Assembly: GCA_002306945.1 (NCBI GenBank)
Contig: DBTH01000122.1
Coordinates: 1-18,210, forward strand
Source of the DNA: Methylacidiphilaceae bacterium UBA1321
GTDB lineage: Bacteria; Verrucomicrobiota; Verrucomicrobiia; Methylacidiphilales; UBA1321
DNA: 18,210 bases
Direction: 5' to 3'
Program-made: the position numbers and the translations under genes
Shown here: one piece after another, positions 8,020-16,058 of the stretch
How the letters are laid out: every line of letters starts with the position of its first letter
Position numbering within the stretch: the first letter of the stretch is position 1
Notes under the pieces: generated by a model
What the model was told of the DNA's origin: nothing
The model's database searches: none
The model's input: the letters and a program-made list of their open reading frames with translations, nothing else

Positions 8020-11000
8020 CTGCGGTTACCTCGACACGCTTCTCGCAACATTCCAGTAACGCTTCGCGCAGTTCCCCAAGCTTGGGGGGCTTGCTCAAAA
8101 CGTGATCGATGTGCAGCGGCGCATCTCCGTCCACGACGAGTCGTTCTCCCCAACCGGTCAACAAAATGATCGGCGTCGAACTCGATATCTCCTTGATCGA
8201 CGAGGAAACCTTTCGCCCGTCGATATAGGGCATGCCCAAATCGGTAATGACGACCGAGAACGGTTCCTTGCCTCCACTGGCCTCACGGAAAGCTTCAATC
8301 CCGCTCTGCCCGTTATTGACCGCACGGACAAAGTGACCGTCTGCCTCAAGAGTATCGGTAAGCGACTTGAGCAGAACCGGATCGTCATCGACCACAAGAA
8401 TGCGCAAACGCATGGCCCGTTGCGCAGAGACTTTCTTGCGCGGTGCCGCCGAGACGGGCTCGTCGGGAATCGGGAAATTCATGCGGAAGGTGGAACCAAA
8501 ACCCACCTCGCTGTCAATTTCCACCTCGGCACAATGCCTCTGAGCCACCCCATACACCATTGCCAGTCCAAGCCCTGTTCCGCGCTCCCCCTTGGTCGTG
8601 TAAAAAGGTTCCAGACACCGCGACTTCGTCTCCGCGTCCATTCCCGTGCCGGTATCGCAGACTTCGACGGAAACAAACCGACGCTCCCGCAAGTCCGCGA
8701 CGCCCGCATCGATCGGCTTGGAAACCGCCCTCGTGCGCAATGTCAGCGTTCCACCGTGCGGCATCGCGTCGGCCGCGTTGAACACCAGATTGATGAGGGC
8801 CTCGCGAATCTCATTTTCTGCCCCCACTACCGCCGGCAATTGTTCCTCCAGTTCGGTTTTTAACTTGATGACGATGCCGTTTTCCAGCGGCATATCGTTC
8901 CAGCGGGCGCGGGTCAGGTCGATCACCTGCTTGACCATCCGGTTCACGTCGAGGGGAACCAGAACCAGTTGCAACTCCCGCGGACGATAAAATTCCCGCA
9001 TGCGGGCGACCGTCGCCGCAACATCCTCGACCGCCTGCTGGGTCGTCTCAAGATAGTCCCGGATCTGGGGATCCAACTGGTCGGCATCGTCGAGCAATGC
9101 GCCGAGGTAAAGCATCGCCGGGGAAAGCGCATTATTGATGTCGTGCGCAATGCCGCTGGCCATCTGTCCCAGCGCGCGCAGCCGCTCCTGTTGCATGACC
9201 GTCTGCTGGCTCTGGCGCAAATCGTCGTAGGCTTTTTGCAACGCCTGGTTCAATTGCGCCTGGTGCGCCGCCAGCGCGGCGTGCTCGCTCAATTGTTTGA
9301 GAAACTCGCATTCGCCGCTGCTGAAACTTGACGGTTTCCGGCGCGCGACAATCATCACCCCGAAGACATGACTCTCCACCTGGAGCGGCGCCACCACCAG
9401 CGACCTCAAGCCACCGCGGAAAAGCCGTTGCGGGAATGCAAACTCTATCTTCTCGATATCCGGCTCGTACACCAAATGTCCCCGCACGCAACGCGACAGG
9501 CCGTTATTATCGATTGGAACGCGCGCCTGTTCCGTCATGGCCAGTTCCGGGGCCAGTTCCATACTGCGAATCCCCACGCACGAGATGGTGACCTCGTTGA
9601 CCAATGGATCGAACATGCCGATGCAACAGAAATCGGCCGGCAGTTGATCCTCCACACTGCCTACCGCCACCTGGAAAATGCTGCGCAAATCCTGCCGCTC
9701 GCCAATCGCCCGCGTAATGTGATGGAGCAGGCTGAGGCGTTCCAACTGATGCCGGATTTTTTCCTCCGCGCGTTTGCGCTCCGTAATATCGGCCCGGATG
9801 GCGACGTACTGATACGGCTTTCCGGTCTCATTCAGGAACGGCACAATGGTCGTGGCCACCCAGTAAAGACTCCCATCCTTGGCACGGTTGCAGACTTCGC
9901 CCTTCCACACCTGCCCGCTGCCGATCGTCGTCCACAGTTGCCGGAAGAATTCCTTCGTATGGAAACCCGAATTGACTATCCGGTGATCCTGTCCGAGCAA
10001 TTCCTGGCGCGAATACTGGGAAATCGCGCAGAACTTGTCGTTCACATAAATAATTTTTCCCTGCGGATCGGTGATGGCCACGATCCCGTGCTCGTCGATA
10101 GCGTGTTGGAGGGCTTGAGTAAGCTTGCACGACTCGATGAAATTCTTCTCGGCCTGGAGACGTTGGAGATCGTTGCGATTGAGAATCGCCGATTGCGCCC
10201 AGACCAGTGCGGTGAAAACCACGATGCACGAAATCGCAAACAACGTATGAGCCGCCTCGTCGTCGTAATACCCCATGAACTGCAATTCCTCCGTGATGCT
10301 GCCCAAAATCAGCGGCAACAGGAAAGCCGGAGCCAACAAGCGCCGCGCAATGACCCCGCCTGTCGTTTCGCTCACCATCAGCGCCATCAATCCCCGGTCG
10401 GTTCTCAGGCACAACACCGCCACGCTCAGGATCACAAAACACAGCGCCGTATGAAACGCCATCTGCACATTAAACAGAGGCGTCTCTCCACCGTAAAGAT
10501 ACCGGCACAAGGCCAGCAGAGACGTCAATTCCACCAACATCGCCAAGGCCTGAAAGACATGGAACGCACACCGATAACGCACCAACACCAATCCCGTTCC
10601 TAGCAACAAAAAACACGTCGCCAGCACAGTCGGCATTACCGGGAAAGGACCTCCAGAGGGAATCGTAAACAACCACAGCGAATCCATTCCCGTCCGAATA
10701 CGGAGCGCATTGAAAATCAGGTGCGCCGTTGCTACAAGCACAACAAACAGAGCCAGCCCCTGCCCACAACGCGACAACCCGCCAGGCTTCCCGTTTCCCG
10801 AGCGTGACAGACAGAATCGCCGCGACGAGAGCACCGTCGCCACGCCCAGAATGATAAAAAGCAGTGCTGTCAGCGGAATCATTCTCGGCCACGCCGGCGA
10901 TATCCTCTCCAACACCTGCATATTCTCCTGCCAGCCGAACATGACAATCATGCCGACAAGGAATGCAAATACGCCACCTAACAAAGAACCCCATTCGGGA

Positions 11001-11044
11001 TACAATGAAACCCCTCGTTGAGTTTGTTCTCTCGTTACCTGCAT
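8015..11044 (-). CDS. membrane-bound hybrid histidine kinase (8 TM - PAS - GAF - HisKA - HATPase - REC)
   Basis: The 1009-residue protein is a one-piece phosphorelay sensor. About eight hydrophobic segments lie between residues 20 and 285 (near 20-37, 55-73, 97-115, 137-155, 163-180, 195-213, 235-250, 264-285). A PAS domain follows (about 310-425, ending in the PAC-like ITERKRAEE), then a GAF domain (about 435-590) and a helical linker. The HisKA site is H634 in GIAHDINN. The ATPase domain has the N box N756, the G1 box DTGTG (797-801), the F box EPFYTTK (812-818) and the G2 box GTGLGLA (822-828). A C-terminal receiver has acidic residues D886-D888, phospho-acceptor D935, T963 and K985, so it looks active. 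The PAS has no clear ligand signature. No separate response regulator adjoins it, so its partner must be elsewhere. The ATG at 11044 has only a weak ribosome site. Confidence 0.93.
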   Translation of the reverse strand: MQVTREQTQRGVSLYPEWGSLLGGVFAFLVGMIVMFGWQENMQVLERISPAWPRMIPLTALLFIILGVATVLSSRRFCLSRSGNGKPGGLSRCGQGLALFVVLVATAHLIFNALRIRTGMDSLWLFTIPSGGPFPVMPTVLATCFLLLGTGLVLVRYRCAFHVFQALAMLVELTSLLALCRYLYGGETPLFNVQMAFHTALCFVILSVAVLCLRTDRGLMALMVSETTGGVIARRLLAPAFLLPLILGSITEELQFMGYYDDEAAHTLFAISCIVVFTALVWAQSAILNRNDLQRLQAEKNFIESCKLTQALQHAIDEHGIVAITDPQGKIIYVNDKFCAISQYSRQELLGQDHRIVNSGFHTKEFFRQLWTTIGSGQVWKGEVCNRAKDGSLYWVATTIVPFLNETGKPYQYVAIRADITERKRAEEKIRHQLERLSLLHHITRAIGERQDLRSIFQVAVGSVEDQLPADFCCIGMFDPLVNEVTISCVGIRSMELAPELAMTEQARVPIDNNGLSRCVRGHLVYEPDIEKIEFAFPQRLFRGGLRSLVVAPLQVESHVFGVMIVARRKPSSFSSGECEFLKQLSEHAALAAHQAQLNQALQKAYDDLRQSQQTVMQQERLRALGQMASGIAHDINNALSPAMLYLGALLDDADQLDPQIRDYLETTQQAVEDVAATVARMREFYRPRELQLVLVPLDVNRMVKQVIDLTRARWNDMPLENGIVIKLKTELEEQLPAVVGAENEIREALINLVFNAADAMPHGGTLTLRTRAVSKPIDAGVADLRERRFVSVEVCDTGTGMDAETKSRCLEPFYTTKGERGTGLGLAMVYGVAQRHCAEVEIDSEVGFGSTFRMNFPIPDEPVSAAPRKKVSAQRAMRLRILVVDDDPVLLKSLTDTLEADGHFVRAVNNGQSGIEAFREASGGKEPFSVVITDLGMPYIDGRKVSSSIKEISSSTPIILLTGWGERLVVDGDAPLHIDHVLSKPPKLGELREALLECCEKRVEVTAA

Positions 11045-11246
11045 GGCTTTTACCTGCGAAAAGATCGTTTTATGAGGAAGAAATTACCTACCAAGGCAGG
11101 AAAAGCTTACCTCTTTTCTTCGTGATCTGACAAGAAGTTTAGAGAGGTTTATAACTTTTACAGATTAAACTATTGGAAGCTCTTGATTATTCGTTCACTC
11201 AATAACCCGTATAATCTGGCATTATCTCAAATGCCCTGTTGACCTC

Positions 11247-11771
11247 TCACAATAATCCGCGCTTGCGGAAGTCGTCGACATTCTTGCCGCTGGAGGACTG
11301 AATCAGGTCGGCCATGAATTTCACCAGGCAGACTTCCCATCCGTCGTCAATCCCGGTCACCACGGCCGAAAGAGGATCGTTTTTGGCCGCAACGTCGATC
11401 TTCACTTTCTCGCTGACTTCGGCCATCGGTAGATGCGCCTCGTACGAACGCATGTCCGATTTGCGGAAACGGAATCCGTATTTGAGAAAGGAAAACTGGT
11501 TACTGTGCGCACTGAGGAAATTGGCGAATTCCTGCGCCCTCTCGCCGAAACCTTCCAGCAGGAGCCGGGAGAAATACTCCGGCGTCATGATCTCGGGTCG
11601 CTCGGCGTGAATCTGACCTTCGCGCACATGGGTCAGATTGACCGCGTCCATGTCCTCGGTAATGAGGTAATAATTAATCAACGACGTGCCGAAGGTGGCC
11701 AGACGTTGCTTGGGCGGCAAAATGACGCGCGTATTTTCCATCGCGTAGTTGATGTCGTCCGGCGTCAGCAT
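11247..11771 (-). CDS. conserved-looking protein of unknown function, 174 aa
   Basis: I do not recognise a family. The protein has no signal peptide or membrane segment and looks soluble and globular. It starts MLTPDDINYAMENTRVILPP and contains ATFGTSLINYYLITE (25-39), a likely beta/helix core, and then an acidic and aromatic middle (EIMTPEYFSRLLLEGFGE, 60-77). The C-terminus is polar and lysine-rich (SGKNVDDFRKRGLL). There are no metal-binding or catalytic clusters that I can see. It lies 76 bp downstream of the GlcD-like oxidase on the same strand, with a hairpin between, so co-transcription is possible but perhaps attenuated. The ATG at 11771 is the first in frame and has no clear ribosome site. 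The 202 bp between this gene and the kinase (11045-11246) is AT-rich and shows nothing else I can support. Confidence 0.75.
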   Translation of the reverse strand: MLTPDDINYAMENTRVILPPKQRLATFGTSLINYYLITEDMDAVNLTHVREGQIHAERPEIMTPEYFSRLLLEGFGERAQEFANFLSAHSNQFSFLKYGFRFRKSDMRSYEAHLPMAEVSEKVKIDVAAKNDPLSAVVTGIDDGWEVCLVKFMADLIQSSSGKNVDDFRKRGLL

Positions 11772-11811
11772 GAAGTCGTTGTCTTTCGATTCTCTTGTCT
11801 ATGGATAGCGG

Positions 11812-11834
11812 AAAATGGTCTCAACTGAAACCAT
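11812..11834 (-). terminator. weak terminator or attenuator after the GlcD-like gene
   Basis: In the minus-strand transcript ATGGTTTC (11834-11827) pairs with GAGACCAT (11822-11815), including one G-U pair, over a 4-base loop, and is followed by a short U run (+ strand AAAA at 11812-11815). It lies 13 bp after the oxidase stop codon and 40 bp before the next start. The short U run argues for partial rather than full termination. Confidence 0.45.
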
Positions 11835-11847
11835 AATCAGCAGCTTG

Positions 11848-13215
11848 CTAGACAAATTTCCCGGGATTGAGCAAACCCTCTGGATCAAGCGCCTTCTTGA
11901 TCGTTTTATGCAGCGCGCGCAATTCCGGCGAAGCGGCCTTCTTCCACCAGCGCAACTTGGCCAGGCCGATTCCGTGCTCACCCGTGATCGAACCGTTCCA
12001 GGCGAGCACCTGGTCGAACAAATCATCGAGAGCGCGGCGCATCTTCGGCTTCACACCGGGTTTGGTCAGATCAACCATGATGTTGACATGGATATTGCCA
12101 TCGCCCGCGTGACCGAACGACGCCACCGGCAAACCGTACTTCTTTTGTAACTGGCCCGCGAAATTGAACAGATCGACCAACCTCCCGCGAGGCACGGTCA
12201 CGTCCTCGTTCAACTTGCTCAGCCCGGTCGATTTGAGAGACGTGGAAAAACCGCGACGCAAATCCCATATCTTCTCCGCATCCCGCTCGTTGAGCGCGGA
12301 ACGAATCTGCAACCCGCCCGAACGGCGGATCACCGAGAGGAGCTTCTTCGCCTCGGAACGCACCGAAGCGGGTTGCCCATCGATCTCGACAATCAGACAG
12401 GCCGATCCCGGCGGTACCAATTCCCCACCTAGATACTTGCGCGCCGCCTGCAAGGTGTACTTGTCGGCCACTTCCAGCGCCGAAGGCAGGAACCCGCTGG
12501 CGAGGATGTTTTGCACCGCCGCCGCCGCTTGCGCAGCCGTACGAAACCCGGCAGAAAAAACCGCGCGCGAACGCGGCAACGGCAACAGCCGCACCGTAAT
12601 CTCCGTCACAATGCCCAACAGTCCCTCACTGCCGACAAACATTCCCACCAGATCGAAACCCGATTTGTTTTTATGTGTCCGACCGCCGACGCGGACAAGT
12701 TGCCCGTTGGCCAGAGCAACCTGCAATCCAAGCACATAATGGCGCGTCACCCCGTACTTCACGCAACGCGGTCCGCCCGCGTTCGTCGCGACATTACCGC
12801 CCATGAAACAATCCTTCAGACTCGCCGGATCGGGTGGATAAAACAAACCGACCTTCTCCACCGCTTTTTGCAAATCGCCCGTAATAACGCCCGGCTGCAC
12901 AACGGCCACGCCGTCGGCAAAATTGATCTCCAGAATCCGGTTCATCTTCTCCAGCGCTACCACGATCCCGGCATGCTCCGGCACGCAACCGCCCACATAT
13001 CCCTTGCCCGCGCCGCGTGCCGTGACGGGAATCTTGTGGTGCGAAGCAAACTTGAGCAACTTCGCCACGTCCTGCGCCTTGCGCGGGAAGAAAACCACAT
13101 CAGGCCGCTTCTTCGCGTGCCACATATCGGTGCCGTACGTATCCAGCGCCTCAGGCTGGGTGGAAATCTGCGAAGCGGGGAAAAGACGGCGGAGTTTCGG
13201 TAGCCAGTTATTCAT
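11848..13215 (-). CDS. GlcD-type FAD-linked 2-hydroxyacid dehydrogenase/oxidase
   Basis: The 455-residue protein belongs to the VAO/FAD-linked oxidase family that includes glycolate oxidase subunit GlcD and D-lactate dehydrogenases. These oxidise a 2-hydroxyacid to the 2-oxoacid with FAD. The FAD_binding_4 domain (about 38-210) contains GAGKGYVGG (68-76) and GGNVATNAGGPRCVKYGVTR (139-158). The FAD-oxidase C domain (about 215-454) contains GHAGDGNIHVN (368-378) and GEHGIG (412-417), which normally hold the substrate and metal site. There is no C-terminal iron-sulfur domain and no GlcE or GlcF gene beside it, so the electron acceptor is unknown. The length is typical of the stand-alone form. 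The ATG at 13215 gives a normal N-terminus. D-lactate, glycolate or D-2-hydroxyglutarate are all possible substrates. Confidence 0.88.
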   Translation of the reverse strand: MNNWLPKLRRLFPASQISTQPEALDTYGTDMWHAKKRPDVVFFPRKAQDVAKLLKFASHHKIPVTARGAGKGYVGGCVPEHAGIVVALEKMNRILEINFADGVAVVQPGVITGDLQKAVEKVGLFYPPDPASLKDCFMGGNVATNAGGPRCVKYGVTRHYVLGLQVALANGQLVRVGGRTHKNKSGFDLVGMFVGSEGLLGIVTEITVRLLPLPRSRAVFSAGFRTAAQAAAAVQNILASGFLPSALEVADKYTLQAARKYLGGELVPPGSACLIVEIDGQPASVRSEAKKLLSVIRRSGGLQIRSALNERDAEKIWDLRRGFSTSLKSTGLSKLNEDVTVPRGRLVDLFNFAGQLQKKYGLPVASFGHAGDGNIHVNIMVDLTKPGVKPKMRRALDDLFDQVLAWNGSITGEHGIGLAKLRWWKKAASPELRALHKTIKKALDPEGLLNPGKFV

Positions 13216-13252
13216 GCGTGACCCAATCCTAATACGACTGGTCTAGCGGGGG

Positions 13253-13360
13253 AAAGTACCAAGTATAAAGTTTCAGGTTTTGGCTTTCGCCGCTCAGTGG
13301 TGAAACATCCATCCCTCACCTTTCTGATTTCCTGAGTTCCTGATAAAATCCCCTGCCTTG
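13253..13360 (-). repeat. dispersed intergenic repeat, copy B (full length)
   Basis: Read on the minus strand this 108-bp stretch aligns without gaps to 15811-15916, with roughly 85% identity by eye. Shared blocks include GGATTTTATCAG, CTCAGGAAATCAGAAA, GAGGGATGGATG, TTCACCACTGAGC, GCGAAAGCC and TACTTGGTACT. Within it three units of about 8 bp beginning TCAG follow each other. It fills most of the 196-bp gap between the GlcD-like gene and the transporter gene. I see no open reading frame or terminal inverted repeat in it. Confidence 0.75.
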
Positions 13361-13411
13361 TAATTCCTTAAATTCCGTTAATTCCCGCCTAAACGCCTTT
13401 GCCTTCCATTC

Positions 13412-14176
13412 TCAAGCGTAGATCAACCGCACCGCGCCCACTGCGGCGGAAACCAGCAAAATCCACTCGAAGACCTTCTGCGGCACCACTCCCACCAACA
13501 ACCGCCCCACACCAATTCCAACGACCACCACCGGAGCCAACATCGCCACGAGCAACAGGGACGTGGAATTAATCAAACCCAAGTGCGCACTGAAAGGAAC
13601 CTTGCACAAATTCACGATCATGAAAAACCACGCCCCGGTTCCGATCAACTCGTACTTCGGGAGATTGATCGCCAGGAAAAACAAACTCATCACCGGCCCG
13701 GCCGCATTGGCCATCATCGTCGAGACGCCGCCCAGACCGCCCATCGTATTAGTGAACGCCGACGTATGCGCCAGCCGCGAAACCGTCTTCTCATTGAAAA
13801 ACTGGCGCGAACCCTGCAATGCCGTAAGACCCAAAATAATCCAGCCCAGCACATGACGGAACGCATGATCCGGAATCAGATTCATCAGAAAATAACCCAC
13901 CACAACACCCACCAGCGCCGGAGCCAGCAAATGCCGGATGTAATGCCACCGCGCATGTTGCCGGTAGACGCTCACCGCAAACACATCCCCCACGATCAAC
14001 AGCGGCAACACCACCCCGGTCGATTCACGCGCCGGAAGCACCTCCGCCATGAACAACACCGTCAGCATCCCGAAGCCACCCAGACCGGACTTGGCCAGAC
14101 CGATGCACAACGCCGCCAGAACCGCCAGCAACCACGAATGGGTCCACATCTGATCCAACAGATTCAAAACATTCAC
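13412..14176 (-). CDS. TauE/SafE (TSUP) family membrane transporter
   Basis: The 254-residue protein is almost entirely hydrophobic, with about seven or eight membrane segments. It has the two half-repeat signatures of the TauE/SafE family: GLAKSGLGG near residue 26 and GLGGVSTMMANAAGP at 147-161. Members move sulfite, sulfoacetate, sulfolactate or other small organic or sulfur anions across the inner membrane, and the substrate cannot be read from the sequence. The start is GTG at 14176 (+ strand CAC at 14174-14176), one base after the TGA of the upstream glycosyltransferase gene. This suggests translational coupling. A purine-rich AGAAGAGAG inside the end of the upstream gene may act as its ribosome site. 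No sulfur-metabolism gene is nearby. Confidence 0.88.
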   Translation of the reverse strand: MNVLNLLDQMWTHSWLLAVLAALCIGLAKSGLGGFGMLTVLFMAEVLPARESTGVVLPLLIVGDVFAVSVYRQHARWHYIRHLLAPALVGVVVGYFLMNLIPDHAFRHVLGWIILGLTALQGSRQFFNEKTVSRLAHTSAFTNTMGGLGGVSTMMANAAGPVMSLFFLAINLPKYELIGTGAWFFMIVNLCKVPFSAHLGLINSTSLLLVAMLAPVVVVGIGVGRLLVGVVPQKVFEWILLVSAAVGAVRLIYA

Positions 14177-14177
14177 T

Positions 14178-15239
14178 TCAACTCTCTTCTCGACCGGATT
14201 CGCTCAGCACATAAGACCGGACGCTTTCGCGCGTGTTCCATCGCAACAAATGGTCGCGACCGGCCGCGACCATCTCCAAAAGCTTCGGTTTATCCTTCAA
14301 CGCCCGAACCACCACGTCAATCAATCCCTCTCCCTCGCATCCGTAAAAAAATACATGCACACCATCTACCAACGGCCTGTACCGGTAAATCGTGGGATAA
14401 TTGATCACCGGCACCGCCCCGCACATCAGGGACTCCTGATGACGAAAGCAATCCCATCCCGATCCCTCCGGCGACCACGCCAGCCACGATGCCGCCAGAC
14501 GGCGTTTGAACTCCTCCCCATCCAGCCGTTCCTCCGGCATATCGACCCGGATTCCTAGCTCCTTCATTTTCGCAAGTAACTTCATGCCATCGGAACGCAC
14601 CGTCGTTTTTTCGTTCTCACCCACGTAGAAAATATCGGACGTCTTCCGCCCAGCATCGATCGGCACAAAAGGGAAAGCCTCCGCCCGCGCATTCAACGGC
14701 AATGGGCAAATCTTGGACATTGCGTCCCGGTAAAACTCCTGACGCCGTATATTTGACACATCGCCGTTCCTGGACGTCGTCGAGAGAAATACCTGCCAGC
14801 GATTCTGCGGCAATTCACGCTTGAAATACTTCCGAATGTAGGGAAACAGGAAATGATTCTCCGACGTAATCAACATCGTATCGAGCATGTCGTAAGCCAC
14901 GACCACCACCCCCGCCTTGCGCGCAATCCGAAGAGCGATGTAAGGAATGAGCGACTTGGGCGTGAGCAGATGCTTGAACACCGACAGAACATTGCCCCCG
15001 AGAGAACGGTTCCGATTCCACAAGCAGCGACGAAACGAGCTGTAAACCACCAGTCCGTATTCCTTGCGGCCAAGCGCGGAAAAAAGTTCGAAGGCCTGTT
15101 TCCAGGTCGGCGCATGCTTTGATTTCCGCATCCGTCCCTTGGAATAGCTGGTAAAAAAATACTGGCAACTTTCGGGGAAAAGTTGAGAAAAGTAGCTATC
15201 CTCACCGAACTCGATAATTCGTATTTTAGCTTCAGCCAT
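14178..15239 (-). CDS. putative glycosyltransferase (GT-B-like)
   Basis: The 353-residue soluble protein has a C-terminal half that resembles GT-B glycosyltransferases. WSPEGSGWDCFRHQESLMCG (255-274), followed by AVPVINYPTIYRYRPL, resembles the nucleotide-sugar-binding region with its E-x(n)-G-x-P-V pattern. A closing ALKDKPKLLEMVAAGRDHLL (313-332) is typical of the last helices in such enzymes. The N-terminal half is poorly conserved, with a hydrophobic strand AGVVVVAYDMLDTMLI near 109-124. There is no signal peptide. The ATG at 15239 has a good ribosome site AAAAGG 8 nt upstream (15248-15253). It is the first gene of a two-gene unit with the TauE-type transporter. Donor and acceptor sugars are unknown, and the family call rests on motif shape rather than a firm match. 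Confidence 0.65.
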   Translation of the reverse strand: MAEAKIRIIEFGEDSYFSQLFPESCQYFFTSYSKGRMRKSKHAPTWKQAFELFSALGRKEYGLVVYSSFRRCLWNRNRSLGGNVLSVFKHLLTPKSLIPYIALRIARKAGVVVVAYDMLDTMLITSENHFLFPYIRKYFKRELPQNRWQVFLSTTSRNGDVSNIRRQEFYRDAMSKICPLPLNARAEAFPFVPIDAGRKTSDIFYVGENEKTTVRSDGMKLLAKMKELGIRVDMPEERLDGEEFKRRLAASWLAWSPEGSGWDCFRHQESLMCGAVPVINYPTIYRYRPLVDGVHVFFYGCEGEGLIDVVVRALKDKPKLLEMVAAGRDHLLRWNTRESVRSYVLSESGREES

Positions 15240-15389
15240 TGGCGTTGCCTTTTCTGCTCATTGATTCAGGCAGTATTCACGAAGCTGCTGCCGCTTGTAA
15301 AGAGCCTATTGCAAAGGCCGGAATAGACCAAAAGGGGTTCCAGAAAGCTTTTTAGAATAAAACACACGTCCTTCTTAATAAGCAAGGGG

Positions 15390-15463
<74 letters not shown>

Positions 15464-15529
15464 TTAAAAAAACAGTTCCCGCTTTAAAAGACGGACAGCT
15501 CGGGTGCACCTGTCCTCGGGAGAAAGTAG

Positions 15530-15557
15530 ATTATGCGGCTCACTGCCGCAATGGCAA
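15530..15557 (-). promoter_or_regulatory. probable sigma-70 promoter of tRNA-Pro
   Basis: On the minus strand TTGCCA (15557-15552) and CATAAT (15535-15530) are separated by 16 bp. Each differs from the sigma-70 consensus at one position. A start near 15523 would leave a leader of about 60 nt containing the inverted pair GGACAG/CTGTCC before the mature tRNA at 15463, consistent with a processed precursor. Confidence 0.55.
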
Positions 15558-15643
15558 GCACCTTTCCTAAAATAAACACGATCAAGACGAGATTTTCACA
15601 GCGAAAAAGGCAATAGGCTTTTAGACGGAATTGATTGAATTAA

Positions 15644-15806
15644 GGGGACTCCTGGAAACTAACTGGAAATGGTTTTGAGATTGGTTTTGTTCTATGGCAA
15701 GGCGCGACGAGCGCCCATATCCCCTCGTGGATCTGTAAACGAGGAGCAACGCCGTCACAGTCAAAACCGGATCAAAAACAATCCACGGCAGTTTCCGGGA
15801 GTCCCC
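15644..15806. mobile_element. 163-bp foldback (MITE-like) element in a TTAA site
   Basis: The ends are 17-bp inverted repeats, GGGGACTCCTGGAAACT (15644-15660) and AGTTTCCGGGAGTCCCC (15790-15806), matching at 16 of 17 positions. TTAA lies directly outside each end (15640-15643 and 15807-15810), as expected for a target-site duplication. Inside, the two halves remain partly complementary (GGTTTTG on one side, CAAAACC on the other), down to a central stem CCTCGT/ACGAGG (15723-15728, 15739-15744). The single strand could therefore fold into one long hairpin. It encodes no transposase. An open reading frame that runs through it into the DUF1549 gene is not considered coding here. Confidence 0.75.
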
Positions 15807-15810
15807 TTAA

Positions 15811-15916
15811 AAGGCAGAGGATTTTATCAGAAACTCAGGAAATCAGAAAGCGGAGGGATGGATGCTTCACCACTGAGCTGCGAAAGCCGAAACTTAGAAC
15901 ATAGTACTTGGTACTC
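15811..15916 (+). repeat. dispersed intergenic repeat, copy C (full length)
   Basis: This copy begins AAGGCAGAGG immediately after the TTAA that borders the foldback element. It runs through GGATTTTATCAG, CTCAGGAAATCAGAAA, GAGGGATGGATG, TTCACCACTGAGC and TACTTGGTACT, matching copy B with about 85% identity by eye and no gaps. It lies in the leader region of the DUF1549/DUF1553 gene. The matching part of copy B continues past the left border of this copy only for a few bases, so the foldback element may have been inserted at the edge of the repeat. Confidence 0.75.
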
Positions 15917-16058
15917 AATACTTCCTGCTTCCCTTTCGTACTTTCCATTAAAAAGCGCGGTTACTTTTTTCAGCAACTTTGTATCATCCAGAGGGTTTAT
16001 TACAAAAAGAGAGAAGGTGGGGTGGCCTTCTTGTTTGGCCGGCAGCCAAATCTCGAAT
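15917..16058 (+). other. leader region before the DUF1549/DUF1553 gene
   Basis: This AT-rich stretch follows repeat copy C. It contains a possible small hairpin, AGAAGG (16012-16017) with CCTTCT (16026-16031) over 8 bases. There is no clear ribosome site or well-spaced promoter. It is open in the frame of the following gene, but the encoded residues look unlike a conserved protein, so I treat it as non-coding. With the tRNA promoter, the foldback element and repeat C it accounts for the long gene-free stretch 15464-16058. Confidence 0.35.

Noticed and set aside
9368..10603. A 411-codon open frame on the plus strand opposite the histidine kinase gene
   Set aside because: It lies wholly within a well-supported kinase gene, its translation is rich in Arg/His/Gln with no domain, and such shadows are expected opposite GC-rich coding sequence.
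11210..11215. TATAAT as a plus-strand -10 box
   Set aside because: The nearest -35-like TTGATT is 21 bp upstream and no plus-strand gene follows.
15669..16058. N-terminal extension of the DUF1549/DUF1553 frame
   Set aside because: It crosses a foldback element and a dispersed repeat, has no conserved sequence, and would bury the signal peptide.
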